Shown in pieces: positions 27,101 through 36,019 of a stretch of DNA of 55,476 nucleotides. Every line of letters starts with the position of its first letter. The stretch's first letter is position 1. The DNA is taken from NCBI GenBank assembly GCA_910578325.1, contig CAJTQT010000008.1, forward strand, positions 1 through 55,476. The letters are read 5' to 3'. Made by a program: the position numbers and the translations under genes. A model generated the notes under the pieces. It was not told the DNA's origin. It saw only the letters and a program-made list of their open reading frames with translations, and searched no databases. The DNA comes from an uncultured Christensenella sp. (GTDB lineage: Bacteria > Bacillota > Clostridia > Christensenellales > CAG-917).

Positions 27101-30100
27101 TCTATCTCTCTGAGAGAGGTACAACCCTCGAACGCGCCTTGATTCAAAGTTGTGAGACGCGTCTGGTTCTCGATCGTGGTGAGCGCGGTACAGCCTCTGA
27201 ACGCGTGACGTCCGAGTGTAATCGTGCCGAAGTATTCGTCGCCGAGTTCTTCGCGGTCGGCGTTGACAAACATACCCAAAGTGACCTTTTGAAGGCTTGC
27301 ACATCCGTCGAAAGCCGCCTCTCTTATCGTCGTGCACTGTCCGGGGATGACGATTTCGGTGAGATTTGTGCATCCCTTGAACGCGTTTATCGGAATTTCC
27401 GTAAGCGACGTAGGCAACGTGACCTTTGTTATCTCGGTATTGCCTTTGAAGCAATCTTCGTCGAGATACATTATATTGCGGTCGTTGGGTATGACAACCT
27501 CGCCGCCGCCGTAGTACTCGTACAGCGTGTAGTTTCTTACGTCAAATTCGTCGCCGACAACAATTCTTACGCTCTTTGTAATACGCTCGTTCAGCGTCGA
27601 AGTGACGGAAACGTATGCGGTACCTCTCTTTATCGCGGTGATTCTGCCGTAATTATCCACTTGTACTATGGAATCATTGGAGGATTCCCATTTGACGGGG
27701 GGAGCCTCGCAGTACCACGGTGAAATCGTCCAGTTGAGTCTGACGTCTTTCTGATTAGGATTGAGTTCGAGCACAGGCAAATCGCCGTCGAGGGAGACGA
27801 CATAACCGTCTCCGTTGCGAACCGCGCTGAGTTTTATGCTCTCCGGAGATGGCATACTCGCAGTCGGCGCGCCGCTTACCGTGACCTTGACCTTAGCGTA
27901 CGTGTTGCCGAACTCGTCTACAAGCGTAAGTTCCGCCCTTCCGCTCTGTCCCACGAATATCTCGTCGCTCTGCGCTTTTATTCTCGTGGTGGTTCCGCGC
28001 CAGGACAAAGTCTGGATAAGCGAAGTCGCGGGAGTGGTTATCGCATTGAGTTTATAAAGCGTAAACGGTTCGAGTTGGAGTTCATACGTATTGAACGTAT
28101 TTCCGTTGGCGTCCTGACTGGGTTCGCCGACTTTTTTCAGGTTTGCGTCCTGTGCAAAATCGACAGATTCGGGATAATCCTTGATATCCGTGCCGCCGAT
28201 ATCGCTTCCGGGAAGAATCTGATAGTTGAACGCGTTCATAGCGTAGTCTTCGACCTGCAAATAAAGTTTTCCCGTTTTGACGTAATCGTCGTAAATGTCG
28301 GTCACATCAAACGAAACGGTAGAAATCTCTCCTTTCTGTCCGTATACGGGGATAGGATACTCGGTCACCAGACGAAGCACGTTTTCGCCGGACTTATTCG
28401 TTTCAATATAGCAGGGCAACACCGACTGGACATACTGGTTGTCGTACACGTCGACGTCCATCCATATACGGTATTTCGTCACTCTGTTTTCGGTATAAGG
28501 AACATAGCGAATCTTGTATCCGAGCATCTGAGGCTCTTCGTAGTCGACGGTAAACTGGAAGTCGAAAGAATCGCGGTTTAATTCGGAATCTTCGGGCATC
28601 GGGTAATCGAGGCTTCCTTTTAGACTTACGTTATAAGTCGCATTGTTGGACAGCCCCCATTCGTCGGGCCTGATTTCCAGCCTTATGCTCGCGCCGCGGT
28701 TTCCGCCGCCTGCCGCATAGGATTTTCCGATATTCTCCTGAGTTTGTTCGAACACGACTTCGCCCGTCGCCGCGTCCGTAATGACGATGTCCATATACGC
28801 CGCGCATCTGAGCAAGCCCGCATAAACCATATAAAGTTCGTATATGGTACGGGCGTTGGGCTGGTCGTAAATCGACAGTGCGATTTTCTCTCTTTCGGGA
28901 TAAATCTGCACTTCTTCCTCGTTCTGAGTGTAGATATACGAACCCATCGGCAGAATGTACTGATCGTCGAAATACATACCCAGAACTCTGGTTTCCGCCG
29001 CGCTTGCTTTGAGTTTATCTTCCGGAGGAACGTTGGTATCTTTCTCGCTTTCGGCAAGTTCGTACGTGTCGTAATCGAACAAAGGCGCGTCGGTCCAGTC
29101 TCCGTAGAATCCGAGATAGGGCAAGCCGAGCGTGACCTTCGTGTTTCCGTTGGCGACCATCGACACGAATCCTTCGATATACATACCGTTTTCGAAGTTC
29201 TTATCAAGATATTCTCTTGCCTGTGTGCCGAGCGTAATCTTTACTCTCACTGCAAGAGTGGAATTAGCAGGCACTTCAACAGTGCCGTTATGGGACGAAA
29301 GACTGTTTGCGTCTTTGCCCGTGAAATACTCGATACTGCACATATCGTTCAGCATATACGCTTTTTCCGCAACGGTTTTGAGGTCGGTAGACATTGTCTC
29401 CGTCATGACGTAAACCGTGGGTTTATATGTCTGAATCGTATCGGTTAAGTTGTGCATTGTGAAATTCAACTCATAAACGCCCGTTTTATCCGGATCGTCG
29501 AAGAGTTCGATTTTGGTCTTATCGCGCACGTTGCCGCCGTTGTCGAGAACGGTGATAAAGCCTTCGGTATTTATCGCGTCCGCGATACCTGCAAGACCTG
29601 CGCCCTGTTTTCTGGGAGAATAGGGATTTCCGTTTTCGTTATTCGCGATAGTCGCCGTGCTCATAAGCACCTGATTTACTCTCGCGTTAAGCGCGGGACC
29701 TGTAAGGTCGGGATTCGACTTCTGCAAATACTGGCGCAGAAGCGCAACCGCACCCGCCATATTCGGTGCCGCCATAGACGTGCCGCTGTATTTATCGTAA
29801 CCGCCGGGTACAGCAGAGGTTATCTCGCCGCCGTGCGCGGTAATTTCGGGTTTGAGTTCGAGAGAAGGCGTAGGACCCCAACTCGAAAAGTCGGACATAA
29901 ACGGACCCGCTTCCATATTAGAATTGACGCGCAGTTCCCCGACGCTGTTGTTCGCTTTCGCCTGCTCGACGAATTCAACCGCCGCGTCCATAGTAATCGA
30001 ACAGGTCGGAATGGGATTCTCTACGTCGCCGAGGGACATTCTGATAGTTCCCGCTATATTGTTGTAAATGATACACGCGTCCGCGCCGCCACCCATTGCC

Positions 30101-31722
30101 GCCTGCACTTTCTCGGCAAACGTATTGTCTCCGCGCTGTACAAGCGCAATAGTACCGTCGTAACCTTCCTTTACCGCACTGTTATGGTCAAGTTTTTTCT
30201 TGACCGTGGAAGTATAGTTCATAGGACGGCCGACGCCCGTAATGAGAACGTACTTGAATTTAAGCGTTTCGCCGAGCGCGACTTCTCTGCCTCTGGATCT
30301 GCTCGCTATATCGTAAAGTTGCTCGATAAACTCCAATTCGACGCCGTACTGGTCGCTGGATTTAGTTATAAATGCCACGCCCTTTTCGTCCCACGTGCTG
30401 ACGTATGCCGATTTCTGTCCGTTGATTGACGCAACCGAAAGCGCGGAGGGATAAGTGGATGGTGCGCCGACAGTACCGCTGTCGGGGTTTGAAGAAAGGT
30501 TTGTACCGTTGCCGCCGCCGAAGCCCGAACTATAATCGTTGCTCGCAGCCACGATAAGGCTTATGCCCGCCTCTCTGATTCTGTTGTAAATGCCGTTGAG
30601 GTACGCATCGCTTTTCTCGTCGGAGAAACCTGCCGAGGAGCCCAAACTCATATTTATTACGTCTACGCCCAGTTGAGTGCAGTCGTTAAGCGCGGCGAGA
30701 ATGTCAAGCGTATCCGCTCCGCCGAGCGCATCGCTGTCGAGGTCGTCCGTGAACACCTTGCAGAACACAAGTTGCGCTTCGGGAGCGACGCCTATAAACT
30801 TTTCGCCGGTCTCTTCGTTCACCACGTAATCGCTACTGCCCGCGACAATACCCGCAACGTGCGTGCCGTGAGAGGAATACGAGGGATATACGTTGCAATC
30901 GTCGTCGGCATAGTCGTAAGCAAAAGGAACTTTGGAGGAATAATAGAAATCCTCCGCCGCGCCGTTTGCGTTGAGTTTGCCTTTTGCAACAACGCTCTCG
31001 ATGTACGCCTCGTCCCACTTAGGAGAGGTGGGAGGCGTCTGGAACGCTTCGTGCGTATGGTCGAGACCGGTATCGAGCACCGCGACAACCATTCCCTCGC
31101 CTTTATAGTCGAGGTCGGAAGAGTCGTAGATACCCGTAGTATACACGTTGGCGTTGTTGGTCACCGCAACCTGCGGAACCGCATAACTCTCGGAATAGAA
31201 AACGCCGACTACGCCGCTCATCTTCTGTATTGCGTTAAACGCCTGTGCGTCTACTTTGATGCCGACCGCGTTGGTAACTGACGTGTAGGAATATTTGAAA
31301 GTATAATCGATGCCGTGTCTGTCGAGTTTGGAAAGGAAAGTGCTGTGCGCGGCAATCATATTCGCCTGAGCCTTTTTCCCTTCCGCGCTTGCGCTGTAAG
31401 CCGCAAAATCGTTATAGCGGGTGCTGGACTCGTATTTGTCGTAAAGCGATTCGCCTTCGAGTTGAACGATTATCCAGCGGTCGCCGTCGTACGACGCCGT
31501 GTTTTTCTCAACCAATTCATGATTGAGATATTGCTCGCGAATCGAGTCGAAGTTCATATCCGACTTTACGAATCCGTTTGTTCCGACCGAAGACCCCGAG
31601 CCGTTCGCGCCCGCCGCCGTTGGGAATCCCCCGACCAAAGCAACGTTGAATACGGCAGTGAATACCATCACCGCTATGAGTATCAGGGATACGACTCCGA
31701 GTTTTCTTTCCGTCTTTGACAT
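24148..31722 (-). CDS. Giant cell-surface subtilisin-like protease with BspA leucine-rich repeats
   Basis: A 2524-residue S8 serine endopeptidase. A signal sequence (about 8-38) is followed by a propeptide-like region and the catalytic domain with Asp217 (VAVLDTG), His285 (SSHGTHVAG), Asn395 (AASND) and Ser649 (SGTSMAAPN). A PA (protease-associated) domain is inserted between Asn and Ser (about 500-600), as in C5a-peptidase-like enzymes. Fn3-like domains follow, then a bacterial Ig-like domain near 1390-1470, a long series of BspA-type leucine-rich repeats (AFxxCxxLxxVxL), and a Big_3-like Ig domain near 2330-2395. One membrane helix (about 2405-2430) and a roughly 95-residue Glu-rich tail end the protein; there is no LPXTG signal. 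GGAGG six bases before the ATG sets the start. Role: probably digestion of host or dietary protein at the surface; the nearby opp genes could import the products (inference). Confidence 0.93.
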   Translation of the reverse strand: MSKTERKLGVVSLILIAVMVFTAVFNVALVGGFPTAAGANGSGSSVGTNGFVKSDMNFDSIREQYLNHELVEKNTASYDGDRWIIVQLEGESLYDKYESSTRYNDFAAYSASAEGKKAQANMIAAHSTFLSKLDRHGIDYTFKYSYTSVTNAVGIKVDAQAFNAIQKMSGVVGVFYSESYAVPQVAVTNNANVYTTGIYDSSDLDYKGEGMVVAVLDTGLDHTHEAFQTPPTSPKWDEAYIESVVAKGKLNANGAAEDFYYSSKVPFAYDYADDDCNVYPSYSSHGTHVAGIVAGSSDYVVNEETGEKFIGVAPEAQLVFCKVFTDDLDSDALGGADTLDILAALNDCTQLGVDVINMSLGSSAGFSDEKSDAYLNGIYNRIREAGISLIVAASNDYSSGFGGGNGTNLSSNPDSGTVGAPSTYPSALSVASINGQKSAYVSTWDEKGVAFITKSSDQYGVELEFIEQLYDIASRSRGREVALGETLKFKYVLITGVGRPMNYTSTVKKKLDHNSAVKEGYDGTIALVQRGDNTFAEKVQAAMGGGADACIIYNNIAGTIRMSLGDVENPIPTCSITMDAAVEFVEQAKANNSVGELRVNSNMEAGPFMSDFSSWGPTPSLELKPEITAHGGEITSAVPGGYDKYSGTSMAAPNMAGAVALLRQYLQKSNPDLTGPALNARVNQVLMSTATIANNENGNPYSPRKQGAGLAGIADAINTEGFITVLDNGGNVRDKTKIELFDDPDKTGVYELNFTMHNLTDTIQTYKPTVYVMTETMSTDLKTVAEKAYMLNDMCSIEYFTGKDANSLSSHNGTVEVPANSTLAVRVKITLGTQAREYLDKNFENGMYIEGFVSMVANGNTKVTLGLPYLGFYGDWTDAPLFDYDTYELAESEKDTNVPPEDKLKASAAETRVLGMYFDDQYILPMGSYIYTQNEEEVQIYPEREKIALSIYDQPNARTIYELYMVYAGLLRCAAYMDIVITDAATGEVVFEQTQENIGKSYAAGGGNRGASIRLEIRPDEWGLSNNATYNVSLKGSLDYPMPEDSELNRDSFDFQFTVDYEEPQMLGYKIRYVPYTENRVTKYRIWMDVDVYDNQYVQSVLPCYIETNKSGENVLRLVTEYPIPVYGQKGEISTVSFDVTDIYDDYVKTGKLYLQVEDYAMNAFNYQILPGSDIGGTDIKDYPESVDFAQDANLKKVGEPSQDANGNTFNTYELQLEPFTLYKLNAITTPATSLIQTLSWRGTTTRIKAQSDEIFVGQSGRAELTLVDEFGNTYAKVKVTVSGAPTASMPSPESIKLSAVRNGDGYVVSLDGDLPVLELNPNQKDVRLNWTISPWYCEAPPVKWESSNDSIVQVDNYGRITAIKRGTAYVSVTSTLNERITKSVRIVVGDEFDVRNYTLYEYYGGGEVVIPNDRNIMYLDEDCFKGNTEITKVTLPTSLTEIPINAFKGCTNLTEIVIPGQCTTIREAAFDGCASLQKVTLGMFVNADREELGDEYFGTITLGRHAFRGCTALTTIENQTRLTTLNQGAFEGCTSLREIDLSEVRVVGSEVFKDCTNLSVVKTSAATQIGEYMFAGCTNLTSFEFKGQSIAAHAFADCSKLADFTIVNPVSSIGEGAFTNTALTQIALPDGDIRLAANSFADCVSLAKVTLGANTKLIMGSRSPFVGCNEFSQYELRGASNHYSVKDGALYSKDGKVIISVPYAKTTVDMQGVTEIAESAFAGIKLESLDLSGVKTVGEYAFANSGLKNVVLPAGLTEIPAGLFDGCSALTSVTAADNFAALKSIGANAFRGCSQLCSVAMLEVTYVGAHAFENSGITAAPSQKITEVGIGAFENSALAAIDLPALTSIGARAFANITELKSVSVGAITEMGDNVFVGSKNITVATFAEGTTIIGRMAFYSEDVSNAQIVINLPNTVEEIGAAAFFNLKKLTTINLSGVKYVDMQAFENTGLAEADLSNIIEIGAEAFAFSALTSVNLDKAEIIGMNAFRKSESLASVTLGSARIIGDYAFTGTALTTVTIPETMNSRTYDYEWDILDHKNRVIESKTRKINAYGAGAFSNIKNLKEIKVAEGNDVFKSIDGVLYSVSEDGLVLEQYPTVKEGARYTVESNTVAIGNSAFDSVKLLSRVELPYTVKSIGGYAFFESSVTNYTFNSVNAPVLLASFEGELYENGITQFNANFGYFSVFSDGSFVQSPDDLGLTMTVPLNSKGYDAKLWKVFFSTINYTEEIVPEDITHKAIESIEVLKAYVDSIATMTLAEINKKGGIGELAAEARSAYNAVTSAEQLAFITDYATLLKVEKSLRDRKAALGAPVLAAGLERIQRPDKSVYIEGETFDAKGMVIVVIYEDGSRVELPTDSYVVTPEVLSYGMYEVTVTYTENGKSVSINVEVQVERDPNAGTNPGGTVNGGLEKTTVIAIAVCVPVAVLIVAGVTVLLLLRKKKTSPKTEEDNSDENKKSENEAEVPQEETATEEVSKEENLQGESEAIAEKEQEAAETDAEAKEPDFEEATAEIPTADDDSEK

Positions 31723-31815
31723 TTTCAGCCTCCGAATTTCACTTTAAAAGCAACAGCACGCCGCTCGTACATATAATGTGAAAATATAAATATTTTATCT
31801 CGCGTACGTGCTGAT

Positions 31816-31843
31816 ATTATATCAGATTTGTATTTTACAACAA
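31816..31843 (-). promoter_or_regulatory. Promoter of the giant protease gene
   Basis: Minus-strand TTGTTG (31838-31843), 16-base spacer, and an extended -10 TGATATAAT (TATAAT at 31816-31821). It leaves a leader of about 90 bases. Confidence 0.6.
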
Positions 31844-32154
31844 ATCAAAATTATGAGCAACTGTTTTGTTATAAAAAAACTATCTTAAAAAACCTTTAAC
31901 AAATGCAAATTTATGCACCTTTCAGTAGGATTTATGCAAAAACCGCAGTTTTAAATGCATAAATTTATTTACAGAAATTTCTAAAAAATTTTAAACGGCC
32001 GCATTTTCCTATGTCAATAAACTGTTAACAATCAAACGATATTCGCAAATGTATAAAAATTGCATATTTTATACAATAATGCTTTCGGTTTTTCGCCTCA
32101 CGGATCACTATAACCTCGCGCGTGCGCGTCAATAATATAATATGTCGAGAAAGC
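31844..32154. other. AT-rich upstream region of the protease gene
   Basis: No gene is visible. Two direct copies of TTTATGCA 21 bases apart (31910-31917 and 31931-31938) and one inverted copy (31956-31963) lie upstream of the protease promoter, where activator or repressor sites would be expected. The rest is plain AT-rich sequence. Confidence 0.45.
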
Positions 32155-32184
32155 AAAATTAAAAGGGGCGCGATATTCGCGCCC
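32155..32184 (-). terminator. Rho-independent terminator after the M29 aminopeptidase
   Basis: GGGCGCGA-TAT-TCGCGCCC (32166-32173 and 32177-32184), followed on the minus strand by CTTTTAATTTT, 31 bases after the stop codon. Confidence 0.9.
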
Positions 32185-32215
32185 GCAAAAACAGTTATTT
32201 TCATCAAAACAGCGA

Positions 32216-33334
32216 TTATTTCAGGTTTTCCGGATTAAGACATTCCAGTTCTTTTATGACAAATCTGCCGTCTTTTCTTATAAGCACACCGTCGAACCAG
32301 ATTTCGCCGCCGCCGAGTTCGGGAGTCTGACAAAGCACCAGATCCCAGTGCAGCGCGCTTTTATTGCCGTTGGGCGCGTCGTCGTAACAGCAACCGGGTG
32401 TAAAGTGAATGGAGCCGCTGATCTTCTCATCGAAAAGAATATCGCCTATCGCTTTGGTGACATACGGATTTACGCCGATTGCAAATTCGCCTACGTACCG
32501 CGCGCCGCCGTCGGTATCGAAAAGCGCGTTGGCGCGTACGGAATCGTTGGCGGTCGCGTTCACGATTTTTCCGTCCTTAAATTCAAGTCTGACGTCCTCA
32601 AAACGGAAACCGTCCTCTATTGACGGAACGTTATAGTGTATATACCCGTTGACGCTTTCCTTCACGGGCGCTGTATAGACCTCGCCGTCGGGAATATTGC
32701 ACCCTCCCGCGCATTTGACCGCGCCGATACCCTTAATAGAGAACGTCAAATCGGTATCTTTTGCAACAATCCGCACTTTATCTGTTGAATTCATCAGTTT
32801 AACAAGCGGTTCCATTGCATTTCCCATTTTTTCATAATCCAGACAGCACACGTTGAAATAATAATCTTCAAACGCTTCCGTGGACATTCCCGCGAGTTGG
32901 CTCATTCCCGTCGTGGGATATCTCAGAATAACCCATCGCGTTTTCGGGACGCGTACTCCGCTGTGCACGGGCTCTGCGTAACGACGTTCATACTCGCGCA
33001 TATTCTGTTCGGGCACGTCGCTCAACTCATAGTTGTTCACGTCGCCGCGAATGCCGATGTAGCAATCCATCTGTTCCATAAAAGCGACGTCGCGCTTAGC
33101 CCAGATATCCAGCATTTCACCGCTCGCGCCTTTGAGAATCTCGCGAAGCATACGCTTGTCGATATAATTGACAAACGGCATTCCGCCGCGCTTGTAGACC
33201 TCGCGAACGATACAGGCAGGAAGCGCGCCGCTCTCGCCGATAACGTCAATCCACACCTTGTCGCCCTTTCCGACTTTTACGGAATATCCAACCAGATTCT
33301 CCGCAAGCCTTTGCTGTCTTATGTCTGATATCAT
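32216..33334 (-). CDS. M29 family metallo-aminopeptidase
   Basis: A 372-residue cytoplasmic aminopeptidase of the AmpS/PepS/aminopeptidase T type, which removes N-terminal residues from peptides using two metal ions. Likely metal ligands fit the family spacing: Glu218 (IPDGEVY), Glu283 (VGEFAIG), His310 (GSIHF), and His329 with Asp331 (LHWD). Length is a little short of the 400-410 residues common in the family, mostly at the N terminus. GAGGTG lies five bases before the ATG. It is a single gene divergent from the aldolase gene. It could finish the digestion of peptides brought in by the Opp system, but this is inference from content and not from operon structure. Confidence 0.9.
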   Translation of the reverse strand: MISDIRQQRLAENLVGYSVKVGKGDKVWIDVIGESGALPACIVREVYKRGGMPFVNYIDKRMLREILKGASGEMLDIWAKRDVAFMEQMDCYIGIRGDVNNYELSDVPEQNMREYERRYAEPVHSGVRVPKTRWVILRYPTTGMSQLAGMSTEAFEDYYFNVCCLDYEKMGNAMEPLVKLMNSTDKVRIVAKDTDLTFSIKGIGAVKCAGGCNIPDGEVYTAPVKESVNGYIHYNVPSIEDGFRFEDVRLEFKDGKIVNATANDSVRANALFDTDGGARYVGEFAIGVNPYVTKAIGDILFDEKISGSIHFTPGCCYDDAPNGNKSALHWDLVLCQTPELGGGEIWFDGVLIRKDGRFVIKELECLNPENLK

Positions 33335-33639
33335 AATATCACCTCGGATTTTCCGCCGCGGCGGAAATAATTTGCTTATTTGATTTTATCATATTCCGCG
33401 CGCTTAGTAAACGCATAATTCAACGAATATTTATACAAAAATTATGCAAATAGAATATGCGATAAACAGAAAAATTTTTTGCGAAATCTACAAATTTTGA
33501 TTTTTCGCGAAGTTTTTTTTGCCGAATTGCAAGTATTGCGAAAACTCGGACGCATTGTTTTTCCGCCTCGGAAACATTGTCGGAAACTGTCGAAAACCGT
33601 CGCATTCGCCGTCGGGATTTAAAATTCTCTTTCAAACAG
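33335..33639. other. Divergent intergenic region
   Basis: Non-coding gap between the minus-strand aminopeptidase and the plus-strand aldolase. It should hold the aminopeptidase promoter, but I could not choose a convincing one. No repeat or structured element was seen. Confidence 0.4.
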
Positions 33640-33669
33640 TTGTCATTTTATCGGCGGCTGTTGTATAAT
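33640..33669 (+). promoter_or_regulatory. Promoter of the aldolase gene
   Basis: TTGTCA (33640-33645), 18-base spacer, TATAAT (33664-33669). A strong AGGAGG site follows at 33688-33693, ten bases before the ATG. Confidence 0.7.
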
Positions 33670-33703
33670 ATCAAGGTAAAATAACTGAGGAGGCTATTAT
33701 AAT

Positions 33704-34633
33704 ATGCCATTAGTTACATCAACCGAAATGTTCAAAAAAGCATACGCGGGCGGCTACGCAATCGGCGCGTTCAACGTCAACAATATGGAAATCATTCAAG
33801 GTATTGTTGAAGCGGCAACCGAGGAACAGGCGCCCCTTATACTTCAGGTTTCCGCGGGCGCGAGAAAATACGCAAACACCACCTACCTCACCAAAATGGT
33901 CGAAGCGGCGGTGGAAACAAGCGGTCTTCCCATCTGCCTTCACCTTGACCACGGCGACAGTTTTGCACTGTGCAAGGACTGCGTTGACAGCGGATTCACA
34001 TCCGTTATGATCGACGCGAGCGCGCATCCGTTCGCAGAAAACGTCAACATCACAAGACAGGTTGTCGAGTACGCGCACGACCACGGCGTCGTTGTCGAAG
34101 CGGAACTCGGAAAACTAGCAGGAATCGAAGATGCAGTCAATGTCTCGGCAAAAGACGCGGCGTTTACCGATCCCGATCAGGTTCAGGAATTCGTTTCCAA
34201 AACCGGCGTCGACTCGCTTGCTATCGCAATCGGAACCTCTCACGGCGCGTACAAGTTCAAAGGACAGGCTCAACTGCGTTTCGACATTCTCGAAGAAGTC
34301 GGCAAACGTTTGCCGGGATTCCCCATCGTGCTCCACGGTGCGTCCTCCGTTCCGCAGGAACTTGTCAAAATCGTCAATCAGTACGGCGGCAGTATGCCCG
34401 GCGCACAGGGCGTGCCCGAAGATATGCTCCGCAAAGCGGCGTCAATGGCGGTGTGCAAAATCAATATCGACAGCGACCTGCGCATAGCGGTTACCGGCGC
34501 AATACGCGAACACTTTGCGCTCAATCCCTCTCATTTCGATCCCAGACAGTATCTCGGACCGGCAAGAGAGGCTGTTAAACAGGTTGTAAAGCACAAGATA
34601 GTCAACGTGCTCGGCTGCAACAACAAAGCATAA
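33704..34633 (+). CDS. fba: Class II fructose-bisphosphate aldolase
   Basis: A 309-residue zinc-dependent aldolase that splits fructose 1,6-bisphosphate into glyceraldehyde 3-phosphate and dihydroxyacetone phosphate in glycolysis, and the reverse in gluconeogenesis. Visible residues: catalytic Asp82 and zinc ligand His83 in HLDHGD, His180 in GTSHG, His211 in VLHGASS, and a phosphate-binding stretch INIDSDLR. Length is typical of the Bacillus-type FbaA. Single gene with its own promoter and terminator. Tagatose-bisphosphate or related aldolases share the fold, but the high conservation and single-gene setting favour the glycolytic enzyme. Confidence 0.95.
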   Translation: MPLVTSTEMFKKAYAGGYAIGAFNVNNMEIIQGIVEAATEEQAPLILQVSAGARKYANTTYLTKMVEAAVETSGLPICLHLDHGDSFALCKDCVDSGFTSVMIDASAHPFAENVNITRQVVEYAHDHGVVVEAELGKLAGIEDAVNVSAKDAAFTDPDQVQEFVSKTGVDSLAIAIGTSHGAYKFKGQAQLRFDILEEVGKRLPGFPIVLHGASSVPQELVKIVNQYGGSMPGAQGVPEDMLRKAASMAVCKINIDSDLRIAVTGAIREHFALNPSHFDPRQYLGPAREAVKQVVKHKIVNVLGCNNKA

Positions 34634-34754
34634 TTGTTGCGCCGAATGTTATGCCTTGTGCAATGCACGGCGGCACGCAAAATCGCATAAAGCATTTTAA
34701 TATGAAAAACAACGTTTAATGCGTGTTTTGCTATAAGCGCAATCGCAAAAGGTC

Positions 34755-34790
34755 AAAAAGCGAGGAGTTAATCCCCGCTTTTTGTTTTGT
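34755..34790 (+). terminator. Terminator after the aldolase gene
   Basis: AAAAAGCGAGG and CCCCGCTTTTT pair around a TTAAT-type loop and are followed by GTTTTG. It lies about 125 bases after the stop codon. Confidence 0.75.
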
Positions 34791-34821
34791 ATTATGACAC
34801 ATTTTCGTCTATTCCTCGCCG

Positions 34822-34884
34822 TCACGTACGAAATAGGGATCCCCGCAAAACCTCCGTGTTTTGTGGGGCTTGTTACGTTGGGCG
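34822..34884 (-). repeat. Dispersed hairpin repeat, single copy
   Basis: CCCCGCAAAAC (34841-34851) and GTTTTGTGGGG (34858-34868) form a stem around CTCCGT-type loop bases. The flanks (CACGTACGAA on one side, ACGTTGGGCG on the other) match, in reverse complement, those of the double hairpin at 38051-38148, so this is one dispersed repeat family. It fills the otherwise empty gap after the aldolase gene; nothing else is seen between 34634 and 34996. Confidence 0.7.
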
Positions 34885-34996
34885 GTTCGGATTAAGGATG
34901 TTTTCGCGTTCTGCATCCGAATTACGCGCTTTTACTACTCTTTATCTATGAGTTTGCAACTTGCCTATTTCAGAATTTAAAAATTTCAATCACTCG

Positions 34997-35848
34997 TTAT
35001 ATCACGTTTTCGTCGCCTATCGCCTGCGTATTACGCCTCTCGTCCCTGCCTATAATTATGTGTTTATCGCCGTTTTCATCTATATACTCTTTCTTAATGA
35101 GCAATTCGCCGTTCTCGCTTGCCTCTTTGCGCAGTTTATCAAGTTCGTATTCGTTTTTATCGTTATATTTTGCAAGTTCCTCTTTTCTGCGCTTCTCCGC
35201 CTTCTTAGCGCGCGTAAAATAGAGCGTAACCGCAATCGCAACCGCCAGTATCACAAATCCGTACATAAACAGGTCCGCATACTGCTGCGGCATAAAGTAC
35301 GCTATTGTTGTAAGTATTCCGCCCGCGACAATATTCCCGAAGAAAACCGCAAGCGCGGCTTTCCATACGGGAAACTCCAAAAAACTGCCTATACAGGATC
35401 CCGTCCACGCGCCCGTCATAGGCAACGGAACTGCGACGAAAGCAAACAGTCCCAAAAACTTTTTCGTATCGGTGGAAAGCGGCTTTCTTTTACGTTTGCC
35501 CTTACTGCCTGCGGTTTGAGCCTTTAACTTCTCGTTTTCCTCCGAATACGCCGATTCTGCCCTGTCAGCAAGCGAAGATTCGAGGCTTTTCGCTATTTTG
35601 GAAAACCACTTAGACCTTTTCATACGTCTGATTATCGGGCGTACAAGCAATATAAGCGGCAGAATGACAGTAGTAGAGCCAGCAACGCAACAGAACATCC
35701 CCGCGATCATTTCCCGAGCAGTGCTGAACATTCCCGTCATAAAGACAATAGCCCCTCTCAACTCGATGATGGGGATAATGGAAATGATATACAACGTCAG
35801 ATAGTCGTTGCCTATCGTGTTTCTGAAAAACTCTATAATTTCCGTCAT
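34997..35848 (-). CDS. Small multidrug export family (COG2426-like) membrane protein
   Basis: A 283-residue inner-membrane protein resembling the Sm_multidrug_ex family, whose name is historical and whose function is not firmly known. Recognisable blocks are IPIIELRGAI near the N terminus and LGLFAFVAVPLPMTGAWTGS in the middle, with about five hydrophobic segments. A Lys/Arg-rich linker (about 75-130) and a charged cytoplasmic C-terminal tail make it longer than the usual 160-220 residues. I start at 35848 because AAGGA lies seven bases before that ATG and the promoter lies outside it; the longer open frame would run through the promoter and into ttcA. Confidence 0.82.
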   Translation of the reverse strand: MTEIIEFFRNTIGNDYLTLYIISIIPIIELRGAIVFMTGMFSTAREMIAGMFCCVAGSTTVILPLILLVRPIIRRMKRSKWFSKIAKSLESSLADRAESAYSEENEKLKAQTAGSKGKRKRKPLSTDTKKFLGLFAFVAVPLPMTGAWTGSCIGSFLEFPVWKAALAVFFGNIVAGGILTTIAYFMPQQYADLFMYGFVILAVAIAVTLYFTRAKKAEKRRKEELAKYNDKNEYELDKLRKEASENGELLIKKEYIDENGDKHIIIGRDERRNTQAIGDENVI

Positions 35849-35902
35849 TTTGCAGTCCTTGCCGCTCCGAAACGCTTGCGTCGGAACGTATTGACAAAAC
35901 CC

Positions 35903-35931
35903 AGTATAGATTACGCAAAAAATTATGTCAA
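35903..35931 (-). promoter_or_regulatory. Promoter of the COG2426-like gene
   Basis: Minus-strand TTGACA (35926-35931), 17-base spacer, TATACT (35903-35908): a near-consensus promoter about 55 bases before the chosen start. Confidence 0.8.
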
Positions 35932-35951
35932 TACCATTTGATTTATTACAC

Positions 35952-35980
35952 TTGCCATACCGCGCGCATTTAAGTATAAT
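35952..35980 (+). promoter_or_regulatory. Promoter of the ttcA-like gene
   Basis: TTGCCA (35952-35957), 17-base spacer, TATAAT (35975-35980); back to back with the divergent promoter at 35903-35931. GGAGA (36010-36014) precedes the ATG at 36020. Confidence 0.8.
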
Positions 35981-36019
35981 CAGTCTGTACAATAAGTGTA
36001 TTTGATATCGGAGAAATAA

